Positions 44,701 to 52,420 of a DNA stretch of 64,000 nucleotides are shown here, piece after piece (the stretch's first letter is position 1; the number at the start of each line of letters is the position of its first letter). Under the pieces are notes generated by a model, which was not told the DNA's origin, ran no database searches, and saw only the letters and a list, made by a program, of their open reading frames with translations. Origin of the DNA: Terriglobales bacterium (lineage in GTDB: Bacteria; Acidobacteriota; Terriglobia; Terriglobales; Acidobacteriaceae); assembly GCA_025934735.1 (NCBI GenBank), contig JAICWP010000025.1, positions 1 through 64,000 of the forward strand, written 5' to 3'. Position numbers and translations under genes: made by a program.

Positions 44701-44902
44701 CCTGCAGGGGATGGCGGAGGCGTTCAACGCCTTGAACAACGTGAACATCCGCTACTTCAATACCGTGTACGGCGCGCCTGATTTCATTCCCGCGGGGACC
44801 CCGGGCACCTTCTTCGAGGGCTCTCCCAACCCGGGATACGGCACGCCGCGCGCGGTCTTCAACCCGCGCCAGATCCAACTGGCGCTGCGGGTGACCTTCT
44901 AG
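41765..44902 (+). CDS. TonB-dependent receptor, Oar-like
   Basis: 1045 residues: signal peptide (about 1-28), carboxypeptidase-regulatory beta-sandwich at 30-115 (VQGRVFDSTGAVIPEAQVSVVN), plug domain (about 125-250; LPVNGRQFIDFALLAPGV, YSSEYGRAVGGIVDIITKSG), then a 22-strand-type barrel ending PRQIQLALRVTF. It is typical of the large receptor families of Acidobacteriota, thought to import polymers or siderophores; ligand unknown. Start ATG 41765 behind GTTGAGGTGAAAG. Confidence 0.92.
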   Translation: MMRARVVGCSLLVLSVAVMFGSLPLQSQVVTVTVQGRVFDSTGAVIPEAQVSVVNTATSLSRTTASNVNGDYQISLLPVGDYMVTVEKKGFQKQVKKVHLDIGQVGAVNFTLPLGEVTQEVKVVDVGVTAEPTRTMLSSVIDENKIQNLPVNGRQFIDFALLAPGVTIGDTTSGSTDVIIEPVTKLSFAGQTIHYNFVAIDGADDISTASGVQKFTPSQDAVREFRVINSDYSSEYGRAVGGIVDIITKSGTNNFHGSAYEYFRNDALDANSLLASKDPFSCTVPGDLSSGGCRRLNKLRQNQYGFTVGGPIQKDKTFFFANYEGQRRSESPYYNSIILNNITTINQFKTGIGFPAENLNVTRTNNYDNFLIKLDHAFSQKEYMYVRYFFDDGRLHNYSPLNDGSDMPSGFKNNFSRDQSLVGSLTSVVSPTLVNEVRMQYAKRSFDFPTVTAEPHMEVANQFAIGVNRGNPDFYNERRFELVDDVTKTIGRHTISFGGDFNHVNTTESFPLFYPFEATFVCIAPDPTNPSSPCNTSNLLDHTPVVLWMERFQAPNFNEPSFNTSVFQMNGYPQAIRNQASGTLGHTYDGFYVQDRFSATQNLTLTLGTRFDFETWPSNVLNNPHGVDPRAGFAYNLGGSHSVVIRGGFGLFHGMIPSPLLMCQAPSCGGTAAYGKFRPGEDNLNSNSQLFGYSGFFPAAFQNAFNGLIFNGQYPDPNNLATLGVLKPATIVRFTQDHKLPYGIQSSLGVEFQPYKDAVLNISYLRTHGVHLGSFFNINQPSPSGSVLVHDSKGDVGSKNTFFCPVSVCGAPGVPGAANPAYFTYFEADSRWWSEFDGLLVTLNKRVSHHLGYGISYTWSKTLDNGPNPSFVLIPQDSGSFGAEKALSSDDVRHRFVGNMTLAGPTHLNAVLNDFEFSTIVTLESPHYFTKFVGFDANGDGFPLNDRVGLEPRNTFRGDSYQTVDLRLSRTFKVAEQVHLQGMAEAFNALNNVNIRYFNTVYGAPDFIPAGTPGTFFEGSPNPGYGTPRAVFNPRQIQLALRVTF

Positions 44903-44907
44903 GCCGC

Positions 44908-44971
44908 TGGCCACGGATTTACCCGGCTGAGCACGGATTCAGAGAAATGCGAATTCATCTGAATCCGTGGC
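44908..44971. repeat. GGCCACGGATTT...AATCCGTGGC palindromic repeat
   Basis: CCACGGATTTACCCGG and GCACGGATTCAGAG on the left are matched by CATCTGAATCCGTGGC on the right. Same words as 3971-4017. The rest of the interval 44972-45144 shows no gene. Confidence 0.6.
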
Positions 44972-45144
44972 TCCCTGTTCCGATTCAGGACAAACGCGCC
45001 TAAATCGGGCTCGGAGTGTGTCAGGGGACCACAACCACCTTTCGAGCTCATCTCCTAAACCCAACAACATCACTGAGATTGCGACCTTGCTCGACCCCTC
45101 GCGTGTGGTAAGAGAGTTGCTTCTGCGGGGGGTGGAGTCCCCCC

Positions 45145-45333
45145 ATGAAGTTGCACATCGTCTGGCGCAATCCTCTTCCGGTTCGCCACATTCAGCGCTG
45201 GGAATCAGTTGAAAAGGCTGCCGATAAGAGCGTTTACCTAGTCCAGGAGTATGTGCTCGACGGCGCGGATGGCGATGGCTACTGGGCTACGGAATGTGAA
45301 CTGCAAGTGATCTCCGGCGGCCATGCAGCCTGA
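45145..45333 (+). CDS. Possible small protein, unknown
   Basis: 62 residues (MKLHIVWRNPLPVRHIQRWE...). A GGAG lies eight bases before the ATG, inside a GGGGGG/CCCCCC hairpin that could mask it. The composition looks coding (YLVQEYVLDGADGDGYWATE), but I recognise no family. The remainder of the interval 45334-45482 shows nothing clear. Confidence 0.4.
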   Translation: MKLHIVWRNPLPVRHIQRWESVEKAADKSVYLVQEYVLDGADGDGYWATECELQVISGGHAA

Positions 45334-45482
45334 CCGAGGCGCTATCCTGAGCGCTCGGGATCCCGCCCCGGTAGCGGGTTTCCAGGGATTTTAATTTCGG
45401 AAATTCGCCAAAAAATGTGCTGTGAAGACAACTTGCGCCTAGGCCGTGAATTCCAATAAAAAGGCCGAGTAGTAACACCCGT

Positions 45483-46208
45483 ATGGACGCCAGTTCTTGT
45501 AGCTCAGAATTATTAACTCACGCCGCCACCCTCAAGCGAAACAATGCCCTCACCGCCATGCTTTGCGGCGCCCTACCCGCGCTGCTGCTGGCGCTCTATG
45601 CCCCACCGACGCGGCATCAATGGCTGATCGGGTTGGCGATAGGACTGGTGTGGGCGAACGCTTTTGAATACTTCTACCACCGCTACCTTCTGCACCACAC
45701 GCGAGGGAGGCTGGGCAAGGGCCACATCCTGCACCACATCAGCTCGGGGAAACAAAACGAGCTGGAGCATCTGACGTTTGGGGAGTCGCCGCTGTATGTA
45801 ATGCTTTTGTTCGGCACCAACGGCTCCCCCGTCGCCCTCGCCGACCTGATCTGGCGATTCCCATTGGCCCCCGGCATCCTGCTGGGCTTTACCGCGTACT
45901 TTATCGCGGTGGAAGAAATCCACTGGCGCATTCATCGGGGCGGTTGGCTGCCGCCTGGCCTGCAGGCCGCCATTCCTTATCACCTTGACCACCACGACAT
46001 TCCCGAAGGACGCTACAACGTGTTCTTCCCCTTGTTCGATCTTCTGCTGGGGACGGCCAAGTCCACGTTCCCGAACGCGCCGGCGCTGCGCCTTCGCCCG
46101 CGAAGGAACCTCTGGCGTGTTCTCCAGGAAGAGGCGCTGCTCTACACCTGGATCATCGGGATGGCGGTGTTTATCCGCCTGTTCTGCGAGACCTCGCCCA
46201 AGCCCTGA
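45483..46208 (+). CDS. Fatty acid hydroxylase / sterol desaturase family membrane protein
   Basis: 241 residues, about four membrane helices, and the di-iron histidine clusters of the family: EYFYHRYLLHH, GHILHH, EIHWRIHRGG and YHLDHHDIPEGRYN. Likely a membrane mono-oxygenase acting on a lipid. Start ATG 45483; no clear Shine-Dalgarno. Confidence 0.85.
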   Translation: MDASSCSSELLTHAATLKRNNALTAMLCGALPALLLALYAPPTRHQWLIGLAIGLVWANAFEYFYHRYLLHHTRGRLGKGHILHHISSGKQNELEHLTFGESPLYVMLLFGTNGSPVALADLIWRFPLAPGILLGFTAYFIAVEEIHWRIHRGGWLPPGLQAAIPYHLDHHDIPEGRYNVFFPLFDLLLGTAKSTFPNAPALRLRPRRNLWRVLQEEALLYTWIIGMAVFIRLFCETSPKP

Positions 46209-46230
46209 GTCGTGGTCGTCGCGATCTTCT

Positions 46231-46602
46231 TCATTCTTGATTCGGTTCCTGGTACAAGCCAATCACGTTGCCGGCCGGATCGGTAAAGCGGGCGGTGATT
46301 TCCGGGGCGTCTGCGCCGATGGGCTGAACGATGGCGCCGCCATTGGCGACGACGGCTTTGATCGCTGCCTCGACATTGTCCACCATCACGTAAACCAGTA
46401 GGCCCGGTTTCGCCGCGGGTGGCCGCCCCTGTACCCAGGCGCCGCTGACTTCTCCAACTCCGTCGTCGAAGGCCTTGTGGCCGTCGCCACGCTGCCGGAT
46501 GTTCCAGCCAAAGACGGCGTGGTAGAAGGCGGCAGAGCGCTCAATATCAGTCGCGGGGATTTCGACATAGCAGATCTTGCCATTGGCAATTGTCGGCGGC
46601 AT
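46231..46602 (-). CDS. VOC (glyoxalase/bleomycin-resistance) family protein
   Basis: 123 residues with two beta-alpha-beta units: KICYVEIPATDIERSAAFYHAVFGWNI and LLVYVMVDNVEAAIKAVVANGG, ending FTDPAGNVIGLYQEP. The pattern matches small VOC proteins. The metal ligands and substrate cannot be assigned. Confidence 0.85.
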   Translation of the reverse strand: MPPTIANGKICYVEIPATDIERSAAFYHAVFGWNIRQRGDGHKAFDDGVGEVSGAWVQGRPPAAKPGLLVYVMVDNVEAAIKAVVANGGAIVQPIGADAPEITARFTDPAGNVIGLYQEPNQE

Positions 46603-46791
46603 TGGGGATCTCCTGCTGGCAGGCCGGTAATGTTAGGCCAGCGCTGGCCACAAGGGCAACATGGTCGTGCCTCGAGTCAAGGTCACTTCTCCAAATTGGG
46701 CAACGGCTCAATGTTTGAATGGCTGAATGCCTTTACCGCCTAAATGCCTGCATGACTCGATCCTCTTGGGTTTGCTAACATCTTGCTTCCG

Positions 46792-47814
46792 ATGAAATCC
46801 ACCGCACGGGCCAAATCTACCGGCGAAAACGTGGTGCGGATCGAGGCCGAAGCGCTCCTCGCCCTGGCTGATCGCCTGGCCGGGCCCATGGCGCAGGCTT
46901 TCCGTGGCGCCGTTGATCTACTCTATGCCTGCCACGGGCGCGTGGTGGTCACTGGTTTGGGCAAAAGCGGGCTGGTGGCGCGCAAGGTAGCCGCCACCCT
47001 CAGCTCCACCGGCACCCCCGCGCTCTTCCTCCATCCGGCGGAGGCCCTGCACGGCGACTTGGGCATGCTGGTGCGTGGGGATGTGGTCCTAGGCCTCTCC
47101 GCCAGCGGCGAGACCGAAGAGATTCTGCAGCTGCTGGCCACCATGAAGCGCCTGCAGATTCCGGTGATCAGCGTCACCTGCGACCGCCTCTACTCGGGTG
47201 GCGTGGGCGCCATTGAAAATCCGAAGCTCTCCACCCTGGCTTCCGCCGCCGACGTGGCTCTCGATTGCTCGGTGGACAAGGAAGCCTGCTCGCTGGGACT
47301 GGCCCCCACCGCCTCCACCACCACCATGCTGGCGCTGGGAGACGCCCTGGCCATGGCCCTGGCCGAGCGCCGCGGTTTCAAAGAAGAGGACTTCGCCAAT
47401 CTTCACCCCGGCGGCAAATTAGGCAAGCGCCTGGCGCGGGTGGAAAACCTGATGCATACCGGCGACGCAGTTCCACGGGTCGCCCCTGCCACAAAAATGC
47501 CCCAGGTGATTTACGAGATGTCACGCAAGAAGCTGGGCGTTAGCACCGTGGTGGAAGGCGAGCGCCTGCTGGGCGTTATCAGCGACGGGGACTTGCGCCG
47601 CCTGCTGGAGCGCCGCGGCAAGGACGTCCTCGACCTGACTGCCGCCGACTGCATGACCACCAATCCCACGGTCATCGCTCCCCAGCAGTTCGCCGCTACC
47701 GCCCTGGCGCTTATGGAGGAGAGAAAGATTACTTCCTTGCCGGTGGTGAATGCCCGCGGCGAATTGCAGGGCATCATTCACCTGCATGATTTGTGGGAAA
47801 CCCAAATGGTTTAG
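46792..47814 (+). CDS. kdsD: Arabinose-5-phosphate isomerase (KpsF/KdsD)
   Basis: Converts ribulose 5-phosphate to arabinose 5-phosphate, first step to KDO for lipopolysaccharide. 340 residues: SIS domain (VVVTGLGKSGLVARKVAATLSSTG; FLHPAEALHGDLGML; LGLSASGETEEIL; FANLHPGGKLGKRL) and two CBS repeats (about 215-340). ATG 46792 preferred over the upstream TTG. The cell therefore very likely makes a Gram-negative outer membrane. Confidence 0.93.
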   Translation: MKSTARAKSTGENVVRIEAEALLALADRLAGPMAQAFRGAVDLLYACHGRVVVTGLGKSGLVARKVAATLSSTGTPALFLHPAEALHGDLGMLVRGDVVLGLSASGETEEILQLLATMKRLQIPVISVTCDRLYSGGVGAIENPKLSTLASAADVALDCSVDKEACSLGLAPTASTTTMLALGDALAMALAERRGFKEEDFANLHPGGKLGKRLARVENLMHTGDAVPRVAPATKMPQVIYEMSRKKLGVSTVVEGERLLGVISDGDLRRLLERRGKDVLDLTAADCMTTNPTVIAPQQFAATALALMEERKITSLPVVNARGELQGIIHLHDLWETQMV

Positions 47815-47820
47815 GGGCAG

Positions 47821-47967
47821 TTGTTAGCAGTGGGTAGCCGGTAGTTGGGAAATGCGGTTGGCAGCTCACCCGCTGCCCTCACTCGCGGCACCTACCAGCT
47901 ACCAACTGCCAACCACCAACCACCAACTACCAACTACCAACTACCAACTACCTACTACCAACCACCA
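47821..47967. repeat. ACCAACT heptamer tandem array with inverted left arm
   Basis: 47894-47963 is ten tandem 7-base units (ACCAGCT, ACCAACT, GCCAACC, ACCAACC, then ACCAACT x4, ACCTACT, ACCAACC). The left arm 47823-47849 (TTAGCAGTGGGTAGCCGG...) carries the complementary heptamers, so the whole element can fold back. It occupies the gap between convergent kdsD and the potassium-channel gene. Confidence 0.8.
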
Positions 47968-47971
47968 CTTT

Positions 47972-49114
47972 TCAGAAATGCTCTTCGCCCACTGCTACCG
48001 GCGCGCTGCCCTCCTTCTGGGCGATGATCCGGTCCCAGGGGCTGCTGCGCCAGTTGTCTTTAACCTTCACGGCGCTGCTCCAGGTGGGGAGGTTCAAAAG
48101 TAGAGTCGCTGCCATCGCCTGCACGTAAGGCTCATACATGCGGCGCAACGCCAGCAACTTGCGCTCTGCCTCTTCCCCCCCGCGCAACTGCAAGCCATTC
48201 GCGCCCAGTACCTGGCGCAAATTGGCCAAACCTTGCGGCGGCAAGCGGTCGGGCGCTTCTGAGCGGTGATGCGAGCCCACCACCTGGGCCAAATCCACCA
48301 CCGCGTGGCGTGCCATGGCAAAGGTAAGACGTGCCTGGTTGCTGGGTATTCCGTCGATGCCCACAATGGTGAGCGCGCTTACATCCAGAATGGTGGTCAG
48401 CGCGCCCAGCCAGCTCTGGTTAATGTGCTGGGATCGGTACAGCGCCAGCACGGGATAGGAAATGTGGCTCTCCAGCACTTCCGCCGCCCAGTGCTCCCAC
48501 TCGTGCAGAAAACGGTCCAGCAAGGGCTGGTTGTTCGCATCCGCCATGCGCGACAGGAATTCCTGCGCGGTTGGTGGCGAGCCGGCCCGCGCATCGAGCA
48601 GCGAGATTTCCACCTCCCGGCGCGAAAACGAGCTGTAGATCACCGGCAGGTAGCCGATCACCATAGCCAAAAAGCCAAAGCCCACGCCCGATTCCAGCAC
48701 CGCCAGTGCCCGCGTCGCGCCCGTGAGCGGCACCACGTCCCCATAGCCCAGAGTAAAAAACGTACTGCCGCTGAAGTACACCAGCGAGCCAAAGCCGCTG
48801 TTTCCGGAAAATAGGTGGACGTGCGTACCCGCCCCGTATTGCAGCAGGGCAAAACCCACGATCAGGGCGAATGCCCAGAGGCCCAGCAGCACGATTAGCG
48901 AGAGCGGCCCAAAGTAGCTGAGGTAGGATTCGCGCCGTCGCGGCGAAGGGACAAACCTCGCCAGCGCCGCCCACGGCCGCCACGTGATTCGGTAGAACAG
49001 TGCCGTGAAGCGGAACGAGCGCGTCACCCGCCGCGGCAGCACGATAGTTTCAAAAGCGTCCAGCAGGATGGCCAGGACCAGGATGCTGCCCGCTATGAGG
49101 GCCAGGATCTTCAT
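47972..49114 (-). CDS. Two-helix potassium channel family protein
   Basis: 380 residues. Ion-channel module with pore motif STFFTLGYGDVVPLTG (TLGYGD filter) flanked by membrane helices (LSLIVLLGLWAFALIVGFALL; LAVLESGVGFGFLAMVIGYLP) and an extra N-terminal helix. The C-terminal half (about 180-380) is soluble, helical and without an RCK/TrkA-N motif, so its regulator is unknown. A cation channel, most likely K+. Confidence 0.88.
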   Translation of the reverse strand: MKILALIAGSILVLAILLDAFETIVLPRRVTRSFRFTALFYRITWRPWAALARFVPSPRRRESYLSYFGPLSLIVLLGLWAFALIVGFALLQYGAGTHVHLFSGNSGFGSLVYFSGSTFFTLGYGDVVPLTGATRALAVLESGVGFGFLAMVIGYLPVIYSSFSRREVEISLLDARAGSPPTAQEFLSRMADANNQPLLDRFLHEWEHWAAEVLESHISYPVLALYRSQHINQSWLGALTTILDVSALTIVGIDGIPSNQARLTFAMARHAVVDLAQVVGSHHRSEAPDRLPPQGLANLRQVLGANGLQLRGGEEAERKLLALRRMYEPYVQAMAATLLLNLPTWSSAVKVKDNWRSSPWDRIIAQKEGSAPVAVGEEHF

Positions 49115-49209
49115 GGCAGTCGGTCAATTGTAGATGGGCGGGCCGCCCGTGGGTAGAGACGTACTCATTACGCTTTTCGCGCTGCCTGGAACGGACCCTC
49201 TAATCTGAC

Positions 49210-49578
49210 CTACGCTTCTTCTTCCGCTATCTGCAGCGCCCGTTGGATGGTCTCGCGCTGTCCTTCAGCGAGGGTTAGGAACTCGAATCCGTGCCGGAAT
49301 CCGCTGCGGTAGCGCACCACCGCCCGCAATTTGGTCGCGATCACGGTGGCCGGCAAGGTGAACTCCAGCGTCGCCACTTCTCCCGGCTGCAGCTCCCCCG
49401 TCAAGGTGGCGCTCATGCCGTCCTGCCCAACCTCATTGGATCGTCCCCACAAGGACTCCACCACTCCATCGCGAAACACCTGCACCGCGACTCGCATGTT
49501 CACGTTATAGCGGGGATAGCGCCGGGCTTCTCTGCTGGCAGGGGCGTTCAGGCCGGTAATTCCATCCGTCCTTTTCAC
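49210..49578 (-). CDS. PilZ-domain protein
   Basis: 122 residues. It begins with an RRYPRYNVNMRVAV motif (RxxxR-type) and has EVGQDGMSATL and GEVATLEFTLP, matching the PilZ fold that usually binds c-di-GMP; the D/NxSxxG part is modified (EVGQDGMS). Such proteins would respond to the diguanylate cyclase product. Start ATG 49578. Confidence 0.75.
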   Translation of the reverse strand: MKRTDGITGLNAPASREARRYPRYNVNMRVAVQVFRDGVVESLWGRSNEVGQDGMSATLTGELQPGEVATLEFTLPATVIATKLRAVVRYRSGFRHGFEFLTLAEGQRETIQRALQIAEEEA

Positions 49579-49610
49579 TGCTTCGCCTTTCCCGGCTGCC
49601 GGGTCGGGGT

Positions 49611-50081
49611 TTAGTTACCGTGCAACACGTATCCAGGTTCCAGGGGCAACTTGCCCCCTACTTGCAGCACGTCAATTCCTCCGGTGATCGAATAAACGTC
49701 CACCAGGCCCACCCCGCCCGGGGTGGATTCCACTCTCTTCACTATTGCGTCGTCGGAGTTGACGACCATGATGGCAGGACGGTCAACGCGGCCATGATTG
49801 GCGGATGTGATCAGTTCATTCACATCATTCGCCGTCATTCCATACACCTTTTGCAGCACGATGCGCATGTCGGCAGAGGCAGGATCGCGCGTCACCAGAG
49901 TGACCGGCCGGCCGTTGGGCCACCGTCCCATTTGCCCTTTGCAAACCTTCACCAGGTCCACAAAGGTGACCCCCTTCAGATTGTTTGCCTTGTTGGAGAT
50001 CAGCGCGACGTCCTTGGCCGCTGCTGCCTGTAAGCAGGCTAGGGCGACGGCGAACACCCACAACATGGAACGAAAGCGCAT
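49611..50081 (-). CDS. Small exported PstS-like substrate-binding protein
   Basis: 156 residues; GGAGAAATGG precedes the ATG. Signal peptide (1-22), then one lobe of a phosphate-binding-type fold (NLKGVTFVDLVKVCKGQMGRWPNGRPVTLVTRDPASADMRI; GGVGLVDVYSI). Half-size proteins of this kind are known, but no ABC transporter is nearby. Ligand unknown. Confidence 0.7.
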   Translation of the reverse strand: MRFRSMLWVFAVALACLQAAAAKDVALISNKANNLKGVTFVDLVKVCKGQMGRWPNGRPVTLVTRDPASADMRIVLQKVYGMTANDVNELITSANHGRVDRPAIMVVNSDDAIVKRVESTPGGVGLVDVYSITGGIDVLQVGGKLPLEPGYVLHGN

Positions 50082-50171
50082 CCATTTCTCCGGAGAATTA
50101 GCCGGATTATAGCCCTATCTTATTGTTGCGCCTTAGATTCCGAAGGTCATGTCCCGGCAGGGGAACAAAGA

Positions 50172-50298
50172 AAGTACCCGGGGTGAAAGTACTCAGTTGC
50201 GGGTACCAAAGATTTACTAGCCACCACCGAAGGGCGATGACGCCCGCCTTCGCGGCTTACAAACCGCTGGGTACCGGGTACTGAGCACTGGGTACTCG
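50172..50298. repeat. GGTACTGAGCACTGGGTAC heptamer inverted repeat
   Basis: AGTACCCGG, AGTACTCAG and GGGTACC near 50175-50208 face GGGTACCGGGTACTGAGCAC near 50270-50288. GAGTACCGGGTACCGAA at 29286-29302 is a shorter relative. It lies in the 218-base gap between the PstS-like and Amt genes; a GGCGATGACGCC hairpin sits in its middle. Confidence 0.6.
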
Positions 50299-50299
50299 C

Positions 50300-51898
50300 C
50301 TACTGATTCACCGCCACCTGCCGGTAGGCCAGCACGATATCCGACTTGGTCACCATGCCCAGCAGCTGTTTTTCTTCCCGCCGTGAAACCACAGGGAAGT
50401 TGGCCAGGTGGTGCTCGCGCATCCGTTCCACCACTTCATGGATGGTCTGGTCGGGGAAGGCAGCCTGCACCTGCCGCGTGTACACCGCCGCCACCCGCAC
50501 GTGCGAACGCTGGCTGCGGTCAATTTTAGTGACGTCCGCCATGGTGACAATGCCGCACAGCTCGGCTTCCTTGTCCAGCACCGGCAAGGCGAAGATCTCC
50601 CGCGCAAACATGAGTTCCTGCACCGAATCCAGCATGTCATCGGGCGAAACCACCGGCACATCGGTCATCACGTCCGCTACTCTTACGGCCGAAAGCACGT
50701 GCAGCGGGGTTGCCGTGTTGCCGGTGAACAGTTCGGGATAGGCCACCGTGCCATGCTGGGCCAGGTCCAGCCCGCTCAGTTCTTCTTCTTCGGTCACCCG
50801 CAGCCCGGTTACCAGGTCCACCACCTTGAACACCACCACGCCCGCCACCAGCGCGTAGGCCAGCGCCGTGACCGTGCCTACAGCCTGTGCCCAAATGTGG
50901 ACCGTGTAGCCGTGGAAGCCGTGAGGAATCATGGGCGCCCACAGCCCCGCCGCCAGGCCGCCCAACAGCCCGGGCGTGGCATGCACCGGACCGACGCCGC
51001 AGGGATCATCAATCTTTAGCCGCTTTTCGATCCAGCGGGCGGTGTAGGGAATCTGCGCCCCGGCCGCCAGCCCGATGGCCAGCGCGAATAATGGGTGCAC
51101 CAGGTGCGCCCCCGAGCAGATGGCCACCGCGCCCGCCAGCCCGCCGTTGGGGGTAATGATGGCGTCTGGCTTGTTCTGCTTCCAGGTCGCCGCCATCGAG
51201 CCCAGAATGCCGCCGGCCATGGCCGTGAGCGTGTTAATGGCTACCAGCGGCAGATCCGCGGCAATGTTGCCATAGGACGGTACGGAGCCCAGGTTGAACC
51301 CGAACCAGCAGAACATCAGCAGCAGCGCGCCCAGCCCCATCATGGGCACATCGTGCGCCTGACCCGGCGTCTTGCGCTTGCCCAGGTAGGCTGCTCCAAT
51401 TAGACCGATGATGCCGCCCACCGCATGCACTCCCAGCGAGCCGGCATAATCCTGCACGCCCAGCCGCGCCAGCGGCCCGTTCCACAATATGTACGCGAAG
51501 ATCGGGTAAATCACCCCGATATAGAGCGCGGCAAACAGCAGGTAAGCCGAAAACTTCATGCGCCCGGAGAAGCAGCCGCTGGGAATAGCGCAGGAAACCA
51601 GCACGAACATTAGGGAAACGAAGAACGCGATGGAGTGCCCGCCGTCGCCGACAAACTGCCAGGGCAAATGCCAGCCGTTGGGCAGCGCCGCCAGCGGCCA
51701 GCCGTACTGCTTGATGGCGAAGCCCCCAACCAGAAAGACGACGATGCCCAGGCCCAGGTGCCCCGTCATCTTCATCATGACGTTGTTCACTTCGCGCGAG
51801 CGCACCTGCCCGCCTTCCAGCAGGAAAAACCCCGCCTGCATTAGGAAGATGAGGCTCCCCATGGACAACAGCCATAACCAATAGACGTTGGTCTCCAC
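50300..51898 (-). CDS. amt: Ammonium transporter (Amt) with two CBS domains
   Basis: 532 residues from GTG 51898 with GGAGGAAA just upstream. The Amt core of eleven helices has AGFFLLEGGQVRSREVNN, DYAGSLGVHAVGGIIGLIGA and CSGAHLVHPLFALAIGL (pore histidines). From about residue 410 a pair of CBS domains follows (VADVMTDVPVVSPDDMLDSVQELM; MREHHLANFPVVSRREEKQLLGMVTKSDIVLAYR). CBS domains could gate transport by adenine nucleotides. No PII gene (glnB/glnK) is adjacent. Confidence 0.92.
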   Translation of the reverse strand: METNVYWLWLLSMGSLIFLMQAGFFLLEGGQVRSREVNNVMMKMTGHLGLGIVVFLVGGFAIKQYGWPLAALPNGWHLPWQFVGDGGHSIAFFVSLMFVLVSCAIPSGCFSGRMKFSAYLLFAALYIGVIYPIFAYILWNGPLARLGVQDYAGSLGVHAVGGIIGLIGAAYLGKRKTPGQAHDVPMMGLGALLLMFCWFGFNLGSVPSYGNIAADLPLVAINTLTAMAGGILGSMAATWKQNKPDAIITPNGGLAGAVAICSGAHLVHPLFALAIGLAAGAQIPYTARWIEKRLKIDDPCGVGPVHATPGLLGGLAAGLWAPMIPHGFHGYTVHIWAQAVGTVTALAYALVAGVVVFKVVDLVTGLRVTEEEELSGLDLAQHGTVAYPELFTGNTATPLHVLSAVRVADVMTDVPVVSPDDMLDSVQELMFAREIFALPVLDKEAELCGIVTMADVTKIDRSQRSHVRVAAVYTRQVQAAFPDQTIHEVVERMREHHLANFPVVSRREEKQLLGMVTKSDIVLAYRQVAVNQ

Positions 51899-52127
51899 GC
51901 TTTCCTCCGTGTTGGTCGCGTGTAACTGGCGGTCAGTTTTGCCTGCGAATCTGGTAGCGCGGTCTCCAGCCGTGGCGCGCCTTCAGGTCAGGCAGCGCCT
52001 GCGGTGGCTGTCATGCAGTTTCCCCGGCAGCTACTTTCCTCGTTTCCCGCCTAAAACGGAAATTCAAAATTTTTATCGTGGGGATAAGCAGAACCGTGCC
52101 TGTGCAAATAGTTGCCGACATGTAGGA

Positions 52128-52420
52128 CTAGCCACGGAGACACAAAGACACGGAGATTGGGCAGCCACGCAGAGACGAAACGACTAGAACCAATGTTGCA
52201 TCCTTAGGTGAGCGCAGCCCGCCCGCGTCATGCCCTGCCGGGAGTCACAACGCAGCCTTGGCCGCGATAGGCAGTTCCCAGGAGGGCCTCATGCTGAGGG
52301 CCTTTAGGCCTGAAGCATCTCGCGTGCACTACCTGAGAACGATCGTAAATTGCGTCTGCGCTCAGGCGCGCACTTGGTGGTGTTTTCTTTGTGCTCTCTG
52401 CGTTCTCTGCGGTCAATGTT
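52128..52420. repeat. Repeat-rich intergenic region upstream of amt
   Basis: The 51899-52412 interval has no gene. It contains AGCCACGGAGACACAAAGACAC (52131-52152), CCGCGATAGGCAG... to a GGCCTCATGCTGAGGGCC / GGCCTTTAGGCC hairpin cluster (52280-52310) and CTCTCTGCGTTCTCTGCGGT (52394-52413), all members or relatives of repeat families found elsewhere in the window. The last one overlaps the 3' end of the amidohydrolase gene. Confidence 0.55.

Noticed and set aside
47894-47963. CRISPR array
   Set aside because: The units are 7 bases with no spacers, and no cas gene is near. It is a tandem heptamer repeat.
51899-52100. Glutamine or c-di-GMP riboswitch before amt
   Set aside because: A GGAAAGTAG word is present on the minus strand, but the required surrounding core motifs and stems are not.
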